Shown: positions 28,457 to 38,731 of the stretch, in pieces
How positions within the stretch are numbered: the stretch's first letter is position 1
Layout: every line of letters starts with the position of its first letter
The notes under the pieces: model-generated
The model's database searches: none
Seen by the model: the letters and a program-made list of their open reading frames with translations, nothing else
Told to the model about the DNA's origin: nothing
Source of the DNA: Dongia mobilis
Lineage (GTDB): Bacteria > Pseudomonadota > Alphaproteobacteria > Dongiales > Dongiaceae
Direction of reading: 5' to 3'
Length of the DNA: 64,000 nucleotides
Assembly: GCF_004363235.1 (NCBI RefSeq)
Contig: NZ_SNYW01000009.1
Coordinates: forward strand, 124,001-188,000
Position numbers and translations under genes: made by a program

Positions 28457-29365
28457 GTGGATCAGCTTTCGGCCATGCGGACCTTTCGCCGGGTGGTGGA
28501 ACTGGGCAGTTTCACGGCCGCCGCCCGCAGCCTCAATCTCAGCAAAGCCGCGGTCTCCAAGCAGATCGGGGAACTGGAAGCCCATCTTGGCGCCACCCTG
28601 ATCCATCGGACCACGCGGCGGCTCTCCGCCACGGAAGTGGGCAATTCCTATTTCGAAAGCTGCGTGCGGCTGCTGGACGAATTCGAGGCGGCGGAAGCGG
28701 CGGTGCGCAACCTGCAGGCCGAGCCTTCCGGCTCGCTGCGCCTTTCCGTGCCGAACGCATTCGGAGTCAGCCAGCTCGCGCGTACCATCAACGCGCTGGC
28801 CCGGCGTTATCCGAAGCTGCGCCTCAACATCGAGGCCAGTGACCGTTTCGTTGACCTGATCGAGGAAGGTTTCGATGCTGCCATCCGCATCCGCACCGAA
28901 CTGCCGGATTCCAGTCTCATCGCCCGGCGCCTCTGCACGATCCCGCGCTATGTCTGTGCCAGCCCGAAATACATCAGGCAGTTTGGCGAGCCGAAGCGCC
29001 CGGAGGATCTGAAGGCCCATAACTGTATCATCTATACCCAGTCGCCGGCACCCTTCGACTGGGCCTTTCGCACCGCCCAGGGCCGCAAGACGGTTCGGGT
29101 TGCAGGGACGTTCCAGAGCAATCACGGCATGCTGCTGCTGGAACCCCTGCTGGACGGTCGCGGTATTGCGTTGCTGCCGCTGTTCTCCATCGACCAGGTG
29201 CTGAAGGCCGGCAAGATCAAGCGGCTGCTGACCGATTTTCCGACGGACGACGTATCCCTGCATGTCGTCTATCCGCAGAACCGCCACCTGTCGCCGAAAG
29301 TCAGGGTTCTGGTCGACCTGATGGTGGAACACTTTGCGGCGCGTAGCCCGTGGAATCCACTCTGA
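28457..29365 (+). CDS. LysR-family transcriptional regulator
   Basis: 302 residues from a GTG at 28457, seven bases after GAGGA; a TTG two codons earlier is possible. The N-terminal helix-turn-helix (GSFTAAARSLNLSKAAVSKQI) and the substrate-binding domain are typical of the AaeR/CrgA-like branch whose members often control adjacent quinone or aldehyde reductases. It is divergent from wrbA with a 132-base gap. Confidence 0.92.
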   Translation: MDQLSAMRTFRRVVELGSFTAAARSLNLSKAAVSKQIGELEAHLGATLIHRTTRRLSATEVGNSYFESCVRLLDEFEAAEAAVRNLQAEPSGSLRLSVPNAFGVSQLARTINALARRYPKLRLNIEASDRFVDLIEEGFDAAIRIRTELPDSSLIARRLCTIPRYVCASPKYIRQFGEPKRPEDLKAHNCIIYTQSPAPFDWAFRTAQGRKTVRVAGTFQSNHGMLLLEPLLDGRGIALLPLFSIDQVLKAGKIKRLLTDFPTDDVSLHVVYPQNRHLSPKVRVLVDLMVEHFAARSPWNPL

Positions 29366-29378
29366 AACGAGGAATCGG

Positions 29379-30083
29379 ATGACGGAAGTAAAAAGTATGC
29401 AGGACCGGGAAATGGCCGATGTTCCGGTCTGGGATATCTGGATACGTCTGTTCCATTGGGGCCTGCTGACGGCCGTGTCTGCCAGCTATGCCACGGATCA
29501 GATCGGTGATCTGGATTCTCACTACATCGCGGGCCTTGTCATTCTCGGCCTGGTGGTGTTCCGCCTGCTCTGGGGGCTGGTCGGCAGCCCGACGGCCCGG
29601 TTCGGACGGTTCGTTCGTGGCCCGAAGGCGATCATCGCCTATCTGCGGCACGCGGTCGGCGGCCATCCGTCTTTTTCCGTCGGCCACAACCCGGCCGGGG
29701 CCCTGATGGTGTTGGCGCTGCTGCTTGCGCTATTGGCGCAATCCGTCAGCGGCCTGTTCAATACGGACGACGTCCTGTTCGAGGGGCCGCTGTACGACAA
29801 TGCAAGCGGCGCGGTGGCCGATCTGATGGGCGACCTGCATGGCGTGGTTGGCAACCTGATTCTGGCTTTGGTTGGCCTGCATGTGGTCGTGATCCTGCTC
29901 TATCGCCTGCTAAAAGGCGAGAACCTGCTCCGTGCCATGATCCTTGGACGCGCCAGATTGCCGCAAAAGGTGGGAGTGGCCGCCGAAACGAGCGGGGCGA
30001 CGCGCTTTGCGTCGCCCCTCCGTGGACTTGCCTGTGCCTCGTTCGCGGCAGCGGTGCCGCTGGCGATCCACTGGCTGAACTGA
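29379..30083 (+). CDS. Cytochrome b561-type membrane protein
   Basis: 234 residues from the ATG at 29379 behind GAGGA. Four to five hydrophobic helices; candidate heme-ligand histidines are in WIRLFHWGLL, DSHYIAGLV, GDLHGVVGN and VGLHVVVIL. The family passes electrons between quinones and c-type cytochromes in the inner membrane. Its stop lies two bases from the convergent cytochrome c' gene; the two are often found together, so the cytochrome c' may be its periplasmic partner. Confidence 0.88.
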   Translation: MTEVKSMQDREMADVPVWDIWIRLFHWGLLTAVSASYATDQIGDLDSHYIAGLVILGLVVFRLLWGLVGSPTARFGRFVRGPKAIIAYLRHAVGGHPSFSVGHNPAGALMVLALLLALLAQSVSGLFNTDDVLFEGPLYDNASGAVADLMGDLHGVVGNLILALVGLHVVVILLYRLLKGENLLRAMILGRARLPQKVGVAAETSGATRFASPLRGLACASFAAAVPLAIHWLN

Positions 30084-30085
30084 TC

Positions 30086-30523
30086 CTACTCGCGATAGGC
30101 CTTGTGACAGGCGCTGCAGGCGCCACCAACCTTTTCGAATTGGGCGCCGACCGTCGCCATGTCGCCGCCTTCGGCGGCGGCGGCCAGCATGGTCGCCTCG
30201 TTGCCGAGGGCCTGCGCCTTGGCCACGAAGTCATTCCAGTTCTGCCAGATCTCGGGGCGCACCTCGTCGCCGCCGGAGCCCTCGGGGAAAAGGCCTGGAA
30301 TTGTCGCCGCGATCTCGGCGATTTTCTGCGCCGGCGCGACCACGTCGCCAGCCGGCCCGCCACTGCCCACCAGATCCTTGATGGTCTTCATCTGGGCGCC
30401 CATGCCTTTCATGGCCTGCTCCCGCTGGGCGAGTATTGCGTCATCCGCCTGAACCAGGCTGATCGATCCGGCAACGCCGATGAGTACAGCCAGGATGGTG
30501 GCGGATATTGTCGATTTGCGCAT
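30086..30523 (-). CDS. Cytochrome c' (class II c-type cytochrome)
   Basis: 145 residues from the ATG at 30523 behind AAGGGGA. Signal peptide to about residue 26 (VQA-DD). The single heme site CSACH (Cys136, Cys139, His140) is close to the C-terminus, as expected for the four-helix-bundle cytochromes c'. An R-EQAMKGMGAQMK helix near the start of the mature protein also fits. Periplasmic; may bind NO or shuttle electrons with the adjacent cytochrome b. Confidence 0.93.
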   Translation of the reverse strand: MRKSTISATILAVLIGVAGSISLVQADDAILAQREQAMKGMGAQMKTIKDLVGSGGPAGDVVAPAQKIAEIAATIPGLFPEGSGGDEVRPEIWQNWNDFVAKAQALGNEATMLAAAAEGGDMATVGAQFEKVGGACSACHKAYRE

Positions 30524-30719
30524 TTTTGGGTTCCCCTTCAAGGACCTAATCAACGTCGGGCAGCAGTATGCCGAGACTGCCGCAATGTCGCAGCCGGGTG
30601 ATTCCTTATTCACGAGATTGTGAGAAACTCGATAGAATGAATAGGGAAATGTCATGAAACCGTCATTTTTTCTTGAGTTGCCGGTTCACTAGGATCGCGA
30701 CCCGGGACAAGCGGATATC

Positions 30720-32276
30720 ATGAACCAGGAAATCGAGCTGAAACTGTTCCTGCCGGATGGGGCAGCCAGGTTGCGGCCGTCGCGCCTTGCTCGATTGCTT
30801 GGGGCGACCGCGCGGGCAAGTAAAAGCCAGCTCGAAACTACCTATTTTGACGGTCCGGATGGCTGGTTGCGTGGCCGAGGCATGGCGCTGCGCGTCCGCC
30901 GAGATGGCAAGCGGCATATCCAGACCCTGAAACTGCCGATGGCCGGGCCGGATGGTCTGCAATCCTATTTTGAGCTCGAGGCCGAGATTTCTGGTGATCG
31001 CCCCATCCTGGACGCGATCGGAGATGGCAAGGTGCGGCAGCGCCTGCAGCGCAGCGGCTTGATGGCGCGATTGCGTCCGGTATTCACGACCAGGTTCGAG
31101 CGGCACGCCTTCACCTTGCATCAGGACGGCAGCGACATCGAGGTCGCCCTCGACCTGGGCGCGATCGAGTGTCGACTTGGCGCGCTTCCCATAGCGGAAA
31201 TCGAATTCGAGCTGAAGGCCGGAGACCCGCGCAGCCTGTTCCATTGTGCCGAACGTGTGGTGGAGGAGGTGGGCGGTCGCCTTGGTCATTTGAGCAAGGC
31301 GGCGCGCGGTTACCGCCTGGCGCTTGGCCAGGCGCCGACGCCGATGCGCGCCGAGCCTCTGCATCTACCGCGAAAGGGGACGGCAGGCGAGGCCTTCGCG
31401 GCCATCATGCGCAACTGTCTGGAACAATTGCGCGGCAACGAGGACGCGGTTTTGGTCAGCGAGGATGCCGAGGCCATTCACCAGTTTCGCGTCGCGATCC
31501 GCCGCCTGCGCGCAGCCATCGGTGCCTATCGCGAGTTCATCGAGGATGATGCGCATGCCATGCTTTCGATCGATCTCCGGTGGCTGCAGCGGCAGTTCGG
31601 ACCGGCCCGCGACATCGATGTGCTGATTGCCGATACATTGCTGCCGATGCAGGCGCGGCTGAAGGGGCAGCCGGCGATCGATACCCTGATTGATTTTGCC
31701 CAGGCGGCGCGCAGCGAGGCGCGTCGGCAGGCACATCTGGCCCTGGAGAACCCGCGCTATGCATCGTTGCTGTTGCATGCCTATCGCCTGCTGCTGACAG
31801 GCGAATGGCGGGGGCGATCACCGGCGGCACAGTCTGCGCTTGACCAGTCGGCCCGCGCCTTTGCCAAGCCGCTGCTGGCGAGACGGCACAGGCGCCTGCT
31901 GCGCCTCGGCGGTGCCCACGCCGACCTTTCCGAAACCGATCTTCACAGGTTGCGGCTGCTGGCAAAGAAGATGCGCTATGCCGCACAGGCCTTTGCGTCG
32001 CTCTATCCCGACAAGCGCACGGAGCGTTACGTCGGGCAACTCGGCGCCATCCAGGATCATCTGGGCTCCCTCAACGACGCCGTTGTCGGGCGTCAACTGC
32101 TGGTTGACCTGGTTGGCCGCCTGCGCCAGGAACACCACCTGCCGGAGGGCATGGTCCGGTTCCTGGAAGGTCTGGTGGTGGGATGGAAATCAAGGCGCAT
32201 TGCCGTGGATCTCGCCGACTTCCCTGCGACTTGGCAATCATTCCTGAAACAGAAGAAATTCTGGACCGCTGACTAA
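30720..32276 (+). CDS. CYTH-CHAD domain protein (probable inorganic triphosphatase)
   Basis: 518 residues. The CYTH domain (1-205) begins with the defining EIELKL and has RVRRDGKRHIQTLK and EIEFELKAGD acidic/basic tunnel segments that hydrolyse tripolyphosphate. The CHAD domain (about 220-515) has the conserved-histidine helices: IHQFRVAIRRLRAAI, RDIDVL and LHRLRLLAKKMRYAAQAF. CHAD domains bind polyphosphate. Placement two genes from ppk1 and ppx supports a polyphosphate role. Confidence 0.92.
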   Translation: MNQEIELKLFLPDGAARLRPSRLARLLGATARASKSQLETTYFDGPDGWLRGRGMALRVRRDGKRHIQTLKLPMAGPDGLQSYFELEAEISGDRPILDAIGDGKVRQRLQRSGLMARLRPVFTTRFERHAFTLHQDGSDIEVALDLGAIECRLGALPIAEIEFELKAGDPRSLFHCAERVVEEVGGRLGHLSKAARGYRLALGQAPTPMRAEPLHLPRKGTAGEAFAAIMRNCLEQLRGNEDAVLVSEDAEAIHQFRVAIRRLRAAIGAYREFIEDDAHAMLSIDLRWLQRQFGPARDIDVLIADTLLPMQARLKGQPAIDTLIDFAQAARSEARRQAHLALENPRYASLLLHAYRLLLTGEWRGRSPAAQSALDQSARAFAKPLLARRHRRLLRLGGAHADLSETDLHRLRLLAKKMRYAAQAFASLYPDKRTERYVGQLGAIQDHLGSLNDAVVGRQLLVDLVGRLRQEHHLPEGMVRFLEGLVVGWKSRRIAVDLADFPATWQSFLKQKKFWTAD

Positions 32277-32312
32277 GGTTGTCTGGGCACGCCGGGGGGG
32301 CAGCAGGGCCAA

Positions 32313-32828
32313 TCAATCGCCGCCTTTCGGCGTTGCAAAATGGCGCAGGGTGCCGCTGTCGGCATCGATTTCGGTCCAGTGCTCGACATCGAAATCTAGC
32401 ACTGCCACCGCGGCGGTCGGGAATTTTTCGGCCAATCGGGCAAGTTCCTGGCGGTCGCCCTGGCCGGCAAGCCAATGCGCCAGGCTGCCGATGCCGGGGT
32501 TGTGGCCGATAACCATCAACGTGTTGATATCATCGGGCGATTTCCCGATTTCGGCGAGGATTTCGCGGGGCAGCGCCATATAAAGATGCCTGGTTTCACG
32601 TACCGGCGGTTCGGCCCCCAGATCGGCACGCAGCAAAGCGTAGGTTTCCTTGACCCGGCGCGCCGTGGAGCACAGGACAAGTTGCGGGATCAATTTTCTC
32701 TTTCGGAGCCACGCGGCCATCCTGGGTGCGGCCTCACGGCCGCGGGGGGCGAGCGTTCGGTCATGGTCCGGCACATCGTCGCTGTTCCAAGCCGATTTTG
32801 CATGCCGCATAAGGATCAGTGTCTTCAT
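32313..32828 (-). CDS. sixA: SixA-type histidine phosphatase
   Basis: 171 residues from the ATG at 32828; a much longer reading from 33143 runs into ppk1 and is rejected. Histidine-phosphatase superfamily: catalytic LMRHAKSAW (His9), LCSTARRVKETYA, and VIGHNPGIGSLAHWL with the second histidine. E. coli SixA dephosphorylates phosphohistidine in phosphotransfer proteins. It is divergent from ppk1 inside the polyphosphate block; whether it acts on a phosphorelay or on a phosphate ester here is unclear. Confidence 0.88.
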   Translation of the reverse strand: MKTLILMRHAKSAWNSDDVPDHDRTLAPRGREAAPRMAAWLRKRKLIPQLVLCSTARRVKETYALLRADLGAEPPVRETRHLYMALPREILAEIGKSPDDINTLMVIGHNPGIGSLAHWLAGQGDRQELARLAEKFPTAAVAVLDFDVEHWTEIDADSGTLRHFATPKGGD

Positions 32829-32973
32829 TCTGTCATCAAATTGAAGTAATTGATTTGTAAGGAATACCCAGCCATCTGAGTGTAAAGTAATATTTGGAAG
32901 TGAACAGTCGGTTTTGCCAGTCCCCCGCTCGAGGTGGACGGCATCGACCGGCACTTGGGCAACGGAAGCCGCC

Positions 32974-35127
32974 ATGGATGAAGTGCATTTGATCGAGGCC
33001 AAGTACCAGCCGGATTCCCTCAACCGGTTCATCAACCGGGAACTTTCCTGGCTCGCTTTCAACGAGCGTGTCCTCGAGGAGGCCGGAAACACCTCGCATC
33101 CATTGCTCGAGCGGGTCCGTTTCCTTTCGATATCGGCGGCCAATCTTGACGAGTTCTACATGGTCCGCGTGGCCGGTCTGCGCGGCCAGGAACGCGCCAA
33201 TGTAAGTGTCATTTCGGCAGACGGCATGTCGCCGATCCAGCAATTGCACGCCATCAACCTGCGCTCGGGCGAGTTGATGCGGAACCAGCAGATGCACTGG
33301 CGAACCTTGCGCGAGGAACTGCGCGAGAACGGCATCTCGGTACTGGAACCGGCCGAGGTCACGGGAGCAGAGAAGGAGTGGCTGGATTCACATTTCATGG
33401 ACCAGATCTTTCCGGTCCTGACACCACTCGCGGTCGATCCCGCCCACCCGTTCCCGTTCATACCCAATCTTGGCTTCTCGATGGTGCTCGAGTTGCGCCA
33501 ACTGATCGACGGCAAGCCGATGCGTGCGCTGGTCATGATGCCCAACATGCTGCCGCGCTTCATCCGCTTGCCGGGACGCGACCCATACAATGTCCGGTTT
33601 CTCACGATCGAGGCGGTGGTCGGCCTCTATCTTGACCGCCTGTTTCCCGGTTTCGAGGTCATCAGCAAGGGGTATTTCCGCCTCATCCGCGACAGCGAGA
33701 TCGAGATCCTCGAAGAGGCAGAGGATCTGGTCCGCCATTACGAGACGGCACTGAAGAGGCGTCGCCGCGGTCTGGTCATCCGGCTGAAGGTCAATGCCGA
33801 TATGCCGGAGGACCTGCTGTCCTTCGTGATCGATGAACTGGATGTCGAGCGGGAAGACGTCTTCGATCTGGACGGTCTGCTGGGACTTGCGGCAACATCG
33901 CAGTTGATCATCAGCGAGCGCCCGGATTTGAAATTCCAGCCGTTCAATCCGCGCTTCCCGGAGCGCATCCGCGAAATGGGCGGCGATTGTTTTGCCGCCA
34001 TCCGGGCCAAGGACATCGTCGTTCACCATCCCTATGAAAGCTTTGACGTCGTCGTCCAATTCATCCTGCAGGCGGCGCGCGATCCCAATGTCGTCGCGAT
34101 CAAGCAGACGCTATATCGCACCAGCGACGACAGCCCCATCGTGAAGGCGCTGATCGAGGCGGCGGAAGCAGGCAAGTCGGTAACTGCGCTGGTGGAACTG
34201 AAGGCCCGTTTCGACGAGGCGGCAAATATCCGCTGGGCGCGCGACCTGGAGCGGGCTGGCGTGCAGGTGGTCTATGGCTTCGTCCAACTGAAGACGCATG
34301 CCAAGGTCTCGATGGTCATGCGCCGCGAAGGCGCCAACATGCGGACATACGTGCATTACGGTACCGGGAACTACCACCCGATCACGGCGAAGATCTATAC
34401 CGACCTCAGTTTCTTCACCTGTGATCCCGGTCTGTGCCATGATGCGGCGCGGCTGTTCAACTTCATGACCGGCTATGCGCGGCCGGAATCGACCGAGAAA
34501 GTCTCCTTCGCGCCGGTAAACCTTCGTCCGAACATCGTGCAACTGATCGAGGACGAGATTGCGCATGTGAAAGCCGGACGCGCCGGTGCGATCTGGGTAA
34601 AGCTCAATTCGCTGGTCGATTCCGGACTGATCGACGCTCTCTATCGGGCTAGCCAGGCCGGCGTAAAGATCATGCTGATCGTGCGCGGCATCTGCTGCCT
34701 GAGACCGGGCGTCAAGGGCTTGTCCGAGAATATTCGGGTCAAGAGCATTGTTGGCCGCTTCCTGGAGCACTCGCGCATCATCTGCTTCGGCAACGGCCAT
34801 GCCCTGCCGTCGCGCTCGGCCAAGATTTTCATTTCCTCGGCCGATTGGATGCCGCGCAATATGGATCGGCGGCTGGAGATTCTGGTTCCAATCGACAACC
34901 CGACGGTGCATCAACAAGTCCTTGACCAGATCATGATGGCCAATCTCAAGGACAACCTGCAGAGTTGGGAGCTGGACGGCGATGGCAAATACCATCGCCT
35001 CAAGCCGGCCGATGGCGCCGGTTTCAGCGCGCACACTTATTTCATGACCAACCCCAGCCTCTCTGGGCGCGGCTCCGCGTTGAAGAAGCAGAAGAAGATG
35101 CCGAAACTCGATCTGCCGAAAGCCTGA
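32974..35127 (+). CDS. ppk1: Polyphosphate kinase 1
   Basis: 717 residues from the ATG at 32974; a TTG at 32914 is rejected. It makes polyphosphate from ATP at the membrane. The N domain has [19 protein letters not shown]. The catalytic domains have [42 protein letters not shown] and HAKVSMV. The autophosphorylated histidine lies in [10 protein letters not shown]. Full family length. Followed four bases later by ppx. Confidence 0.97.
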   Translation: MDEVHLIEAKYQPDSLNRFINRELSWLAFNERVLEEAGNTSHPLLERVRFLSISAANLDEFYMVRVAGLRGQERANVSVISADGMSPIQQLHAINLRSGELMRNQQMHWRTLREELRENGISVLEPAEVTGAEKEWLDSHFMDQIFPVLTPLAVDPAHPFPFIPNLGFSMVLELRQLIDGKPMRALVMMPNMLPRFIRLPGRDPYNVRFLTIEAVVGLYLDRLFPGFEVISKGYFRLIRDSEIEILEEAEDLVRHYETALKRRRRGLVIRLKVNADMPEDLLSFVIDELDVEREDVFDLDGLLGLAATSQLIISERPDLKFQPFNPRFPERIREMGGDCFAAIRAKDIVVHHPYESFDVVVQFILQAARDPNVVAIKQTLYRTSDDSPIVKALIEAAEAGKSVTALVELKARFDEAANIRWARDLERAGVQVVYGFVQLKTHAKVSMVMRREGANMRTYVHYGTGNYHPITAKIYTDLSFFTCDPGLCHDAARLFNFMTGYARPESTEKVSFAPVNLRPNIVQLIEDEIAHVKAGRAGAIWVKLNSLVDSGLIDALYRASQAGVKIMLIVRGICCLRPGVKGLSENIRVKSIVGRFLEHSRIICFGNGHALPSRSAKIFISSADWMPRNMDRRLEILVPIDNPTVHQQVLDQIMMANLKDNLQSWELDGDGKYHRLKPADGAGFSAHTYFMTNPSLSGRGSALKKQKKMPKLDLPKA

Positions 35128-35131
35128 TCTC

Positions 35132-36637
35132 GTGACGGCATCCCTGCGTAAAGCCGCCGCGACTGCCCGGGCCGCAAAATCGGGCCGCGTCGCGGTCATC
35201 GATATCGGCTCCAATTCATTGCGCCTGGTCGTCTTCGACAAGCGCTCTCGTTGTCCTGTGCCAGTGTTCAACGAAAAGGCCCAGCCCGGCCTGGGCAAGG
35301 GGTTGGAGCGGAACGGTCACCTCAACCCGGAAGCGATCCCTGTTGCCATCACCAATATCCGCCGCTTCGTGACACTGGCCGAGGCCATGGGCGTTGAGGC
35401 GATCGCACTTCTGGCCACGGCCGCTGTCCGCGATGCGAAGGATGGCGCGCTGTTCGCCGCGCAAATCGAAAAGCAGACCGGTCGCAAGGTGCAGGTCGTC
35501 AGCGGCGAGGAGGAAGCGCGCCTGTCGGCCCAGGGGGTGCTAGCCGGCATTCCGGAAGCGGACGGGCTGATGGGCGATCTGGGCGGCGGCAGCCTCGAAC
35601 TGGTTCGCCTCGAAGCCGGCCAGATCCGTGAACACGTCACCCTGCCGCTAGGCCCGCTGCGGCTTGCGGAAGCGACCAATGGCGATCTCGACGCTGCGCA
35701 GAAGCTGATCGACCGGCAGTTCGAAAAGCTGGGCTGGCTGTCGCAGGTAAAGGGCCGGACGCTCTACCCGGTCGGCGGTACCTGGCGCTCGCTGGCGCGC
35801 ATTCACATGGAGCAGACGAACTATCCGCTGCACATCATTCACGAATATCGCATGACGCGGCGGCAGGGCGAAGATCTGGCCGGTGTCCTTGCGCATCTCG
35901 GCCGGAAGTCGCTCAGCAACGTCGCCGGCATTTCCCGCCGTCGGCTGGAGACGGTGCCGCTTGGGTCTCTGGTGCTTGAGCGCCTGATCAAGGCGGTGAA
36001 ACCGGAGTGCATCCTTTTTTCGGCCTATGGACTGCGCGAAGGTTTTCTTTTCGGCACCCTCGACAAATCCGCCCAACAGGGCGACCCCTTGCTGGTCGGA
36101 TGCGCCGATCTTGCCGGGGCGGACGGCCGATTCGGCTCGGTGAGCGACCAGATCGACGACTGGCTGGCGCCATTGTTTCATGGCGAGGGCAAGGCGCGGG
36201 CGCGGCTGCGCGAGGCCGCCTGCCTGCTCTCCGACATTGCCTGGCGCGAGCACCCGGATTATCGCGCCGAACACGCTTTCCTGCGTGTCCTCCGGCTGCC
36301 GGTCGCCGGCATCACGCATCCGGAGCGCATTGTCCTCGCCTTGGTCATTGCCACACGATATGGCGGTGGGCTCGAGATGCCATGTGCGCAGGGTTTGCTG
36401 GGGCTGCTGACCGAAGACGAGCGCGACTTCGCCTTGCGCGTCGGCACGGCATTGCGTCTTGCCTACGCACTCTCGGCCGGAACCGAACACATGTTGCGGC
36501 TGACCAAGGTGGCAAGGCGCGACGATTGCATCGAACTGCACCTTCCGAAGGATGGCGATGCAATGTTCGGCGAAGCGGTACAGCGCCGCCTTGATGCCGT
36601 CGGACGAGCCTTCAGATTGCCAGTAGCGATCGCCTAG
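35132..36637 (+). CDS. ppx: Exopolyphosphatase / pppGpp phosphohydrolase
   Basis: 501 residues from a GTG at 35132, four bases after ppk1, so translation is probably coupled. ASKHA fold: VIDIGSNSLRLVVF, LATAAVRDAKDG, the SGEEEARLSAQGVLAG loop and LMGDLGGGSLELV phosphate loop. The C-terminal HD-like helical domain is present. It degrades polyphosphate processively and so opposes ppk1 in the same operon. Confidence 0.95.
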   Translation: MTASLRKAAATARAAKSGRVAVIDIGSNSLRLVVFDKRSRCPVPVFNEKAQPGLGKGLERNGHLNPEAIPVAITNIRRFVTLAEAMGVEAIALLATAAVRDAKDGALFAAQIEKQTGRKVQVVSGEEEARLSAQGVLAGIPEADGLMGDLGGGSLELVRLEAGQIREHVTLPLGPLRLAEATNGDLDAAQKLIDRQFEKLGWLSQVKGRTLYPVGGTWRSLARIHMEQTNYPLHIIHEYRMTRRQGEDLAGVLAHLGRKSLSNVAGISRRRLETVPLGSLVLERLIKAVKPECILFSAYGLREGFLFGTLDKSAQQGDPLLVGCADLAGADGRFGSVSDQIDDWLAPLFHGEGKARARLREAACLLSDIAWREHPDYRAEHAFLRVLRLPVAGITHPERIVLALVIATRYGGGLEMPCAQGLLGLLTEDERDFALRVGTALRLAYALSAGTEHMLRLTKVARRDDCIELHLPKDGDAMFGEAVQRRLDAVGRAFRLPVAIA

Positions 36638-36654
36638 CCGGTCTGTTGGTTCGT

Positions 36655-37620
36655 TCAAGCGATCTCGTCGATCAGCGGTTTGCCAGCAAAGAAGGCATCC
36701 AGGTTGTCGAGTGCCTTGAAGCCCATGGCATTGCGGGTATCGATCGTGGCGCTGCCGAGATGCGGCAACAGGAACACGTTCGAGAGGTCGCGGTAGGCCG
36801 GATTGAGGTTGGGCTCGTTCTCGAACACGTCGAGGCCGGCGGCGAACAGTTTGCCTGACTTCAGGGCAGCGATCAGCGCTTCGTCATCAACAAGGCCGCC
36901 GCGCGCCGTATTGACGACAATGGCGCCATCCGGCATGCGGGCGATACGCTCGGCGTTCAGCCAGCGATAGGTTTCCGGCCCGCCCGGCGCATTGATCGAT
37001 AGGAAGTCGCAATGGGGCAGCATGTCCTCGGCTGTCTGGTGGTAGATCGCACCCAGTTCCAACTCCGGCTTCAGGCGGCTGCGGTTGTAGTAGTGGATGG
37101 TCATGTCGAAGGCGCGGGCGCGCTTGGCGACAGCCTGGCCGATGCGGCCCATGCCGAAGACGCCGAGTCGCTTTCCGGTCATATGCACGCCCAGCATGTA
37201 GGTGGTGGACCAGGACTTCCAGGTTGCCTCGCGTACGGCGCGCTCACCCTCATAGGCGCGACGCGCAGCGCCCAGCATGAGGAGGAGGGCGATATCGGCC
37301 GTGGCGTCGGTCAGCACGTCCGGTGTGTTGGAAGCCTTGATGCCGCGCTGCTTAAGGGCATCGATGTTCAGGTGCTCATAGCCGACCGAGAAGGTCGCCA
37401 CCATTCGGATGCTGGCCGGAAGCTTGGCGACGATCTCGGGTGTGATCTTGTCCACCGGCGTCACCAGAAGGGCGTCCTTGCCGGCAGCCTTGGCGAGCAA
37501 TTCCTCGGCCGGCATGACATGGTCGTCGGGATTGAGCTCGGCATCATAATGGGCGGTCAGGCGCCGGGTTACGTCGTCCGGCAGGCGGCGGGTGACCAGC
37601 AGTTTCGGCCGAGCAGTCAT
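36655..37620 (-). CDS. D-2-hydroxyacid dehydrogenase (glyoxylate/hydroxypyruvate reductase type)
   Basis: 321 residues from the ATG at 37620 behind GGGGGA. NAD-binding loop GMGRIGQAVAKRA, catalytic arginine in NTARGGLVDDEAL, glutamate in DVFENEP and histidine in LLPHLGSAT. Closest in look to D-glycerate or glyoxylate reductases. It interconverts a 2-oxoacid and a D-2-hydroxyacid; the exact substrate is not determined. Convergent with ppx. Confidence 0.92.
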   Translation of the reverse strand: MTARPKLLVTRRLPDDVTRRLTAHYDAELNPDDHVMPAEELLAKAAGKDALLVTPVDKITPEIVAKLPASIRMVATFSVGYEHLNIDALKQRGIKASNTPDVLTDATADIALLLMLGAARRAYEGERAVREATWKSWSTTYMLGVHMTGKRLGVFGMGRIGQAVAKRARAFDMTIHYYNRSRLKPELELGAIYHQTAEDMLPHCDFLSINAPGGPETYRWLNAERIARMPDGAIVVNTARGGLVDDEALIAALKSGKLFAAGLDVFENEPNLNPAYRDLSNVFLLPHLGSATIDTRNAMGFKALDNLDAFFAGKPLIDEIA

Positions 37621-37869
37621 CTTGTTCCCCCAAAATTCCGAAAAATTGGACCTCGGGCCGGACCCAGCCGTTTGGGGCCGCCCGGATTGGCGCCTGAGTG
37701 CGGTCGGCGCCCAGCATTCATGCGCCCTATCATGCAAAGTAATCGCATGCCATACTTGTCAGAAGCGCCTAGTACTGCCCCCCGAACGACATGATTTCGG
37801 CTGGAACAAGGGCCGGGCGCGGTCATCTGGGCGGACGGTATGTGCCGCCGACGCTACGACGGATAATCG

Positions 37870-38718
37870 ATGGTTTTTGGGCACTTCCTCGCTTTCATTT
37901 CCGCCAGTTTCCCCGGTCGCGCGCGTCCTTTTGCTTGTTTCACGTGGATTCTGGCGCTGCTGATCATTCCCGTGTCGGCAAGTGGCGTTTGCGCGGCTGA
38001 CCTTATCCCGCACCGGGCCGGCTATGTGCTGCGGCTGGCGGCTGGAAGCGATACCAGCGGCGGCGGCACGATGACCTACGAAATCAAGAGCGTCTGTGAC
38101 GGCTGGGCCGTCGAGATGAAGGCCGACCTTACCCTGTTGGGTGCCGACGGCCGGGTCCAGCGTCTTGGGTGGAACCAGATTACCTGGGAGGCAAGGGACG
38201 GCTCGCGGTATCGATACTTCATGCGGGAATCCTCGGATGGCGAGGAAACCGGGCGCCGTCGCGGCGAGGCTCGGCGCCAGAGTCCACAATCCGAGGCGAC
38301 CGTTACGGCCGACCTGCCGCAGAGGGAGGAGTTTACCCTGCCGGGCGGGATCCTTTTCCCGGTCCAGCATACCGAGGCCCTGATCGCCGCAGAGGCGTCC
38401 GGGCAAACCTTCCTGTCGGCGCAATTGTTCGACGGGGCAGTCGAGAACGACGTGGTCGAACTCGGAGCGTCTCTGGGAAAAGGCGTCAGCGACTGGAAGG
38501 GGGCGGGCAAGGCTACCGCAGCCCTGTCAGGGGTGAGATCCTTTCCGGTCGGGCTGGCCTATTTCTTTTCGGAGTCGCCGGAAGGCCTTCCGGACAGCGA
38601 GCAGCACCTTCGGCTATACGTCAATGGCGTGGTCGGCGAACTGATCTTCTCGCTGGGCAGCCTGGAAGTGGAGGCACGGCTGGAGGAGTTCCGGCAACTT
38701 GAACCCGAAGGCTGTTGA
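37870..38718 (+). CDS. eipB: EipB-like periplasmic protein (DUF1849)
   Basis: 282 residues with an N-terminal hydrophobic signal ending about residue 43 (VCA-AD). The mature start LIPHRAGYVLRL and the next GGGTMTYEIKSVCDGW match DUF1849. The structural model is EipB of Brucella, a periplasmic beta-spiral protein that supports envelope integrity. EipB has one disulfide between a Cys in the CDGW region and a Cys at the very end; both are present here (CDGW and the terminal EPEGC). A single gene; the preceding 249 bases show no other feature. Confidence 0.87.
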   Translation: MVFGHFLAFISASFPGRARPFACFTWILALLIIPVSASGVCAADLIPHRAGYVLRLAAGSDTSGGGTMTYEIKSVCDGWAVEMKADLTLLGADGRVQRLGWNQITWEARDGSRYRYFMRESSDGEETGRRRGEARRQSPQSEATVTADLPQREEFTLPGGILFPVQHTEALIAAEASGQTFLSAQLFDGAVENDVVELGASLGKGVSDWKGAGKATAALSGVRSFPVGLAYFFSESPEGLPDSEQHLRLYVNGVVGELIFSLGSLEVEARLEEFRQLEPEGC

Positions 38719-38731
38719 TGGCCGCGACGGC

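Noticed and set aside
32313-33143. Long N-terminal extension of the SixA gene
   Set aside because: The first 105 codons overlap the start of ppk1 on the other strand and precede the conserved MKTLILMRHAKS start.
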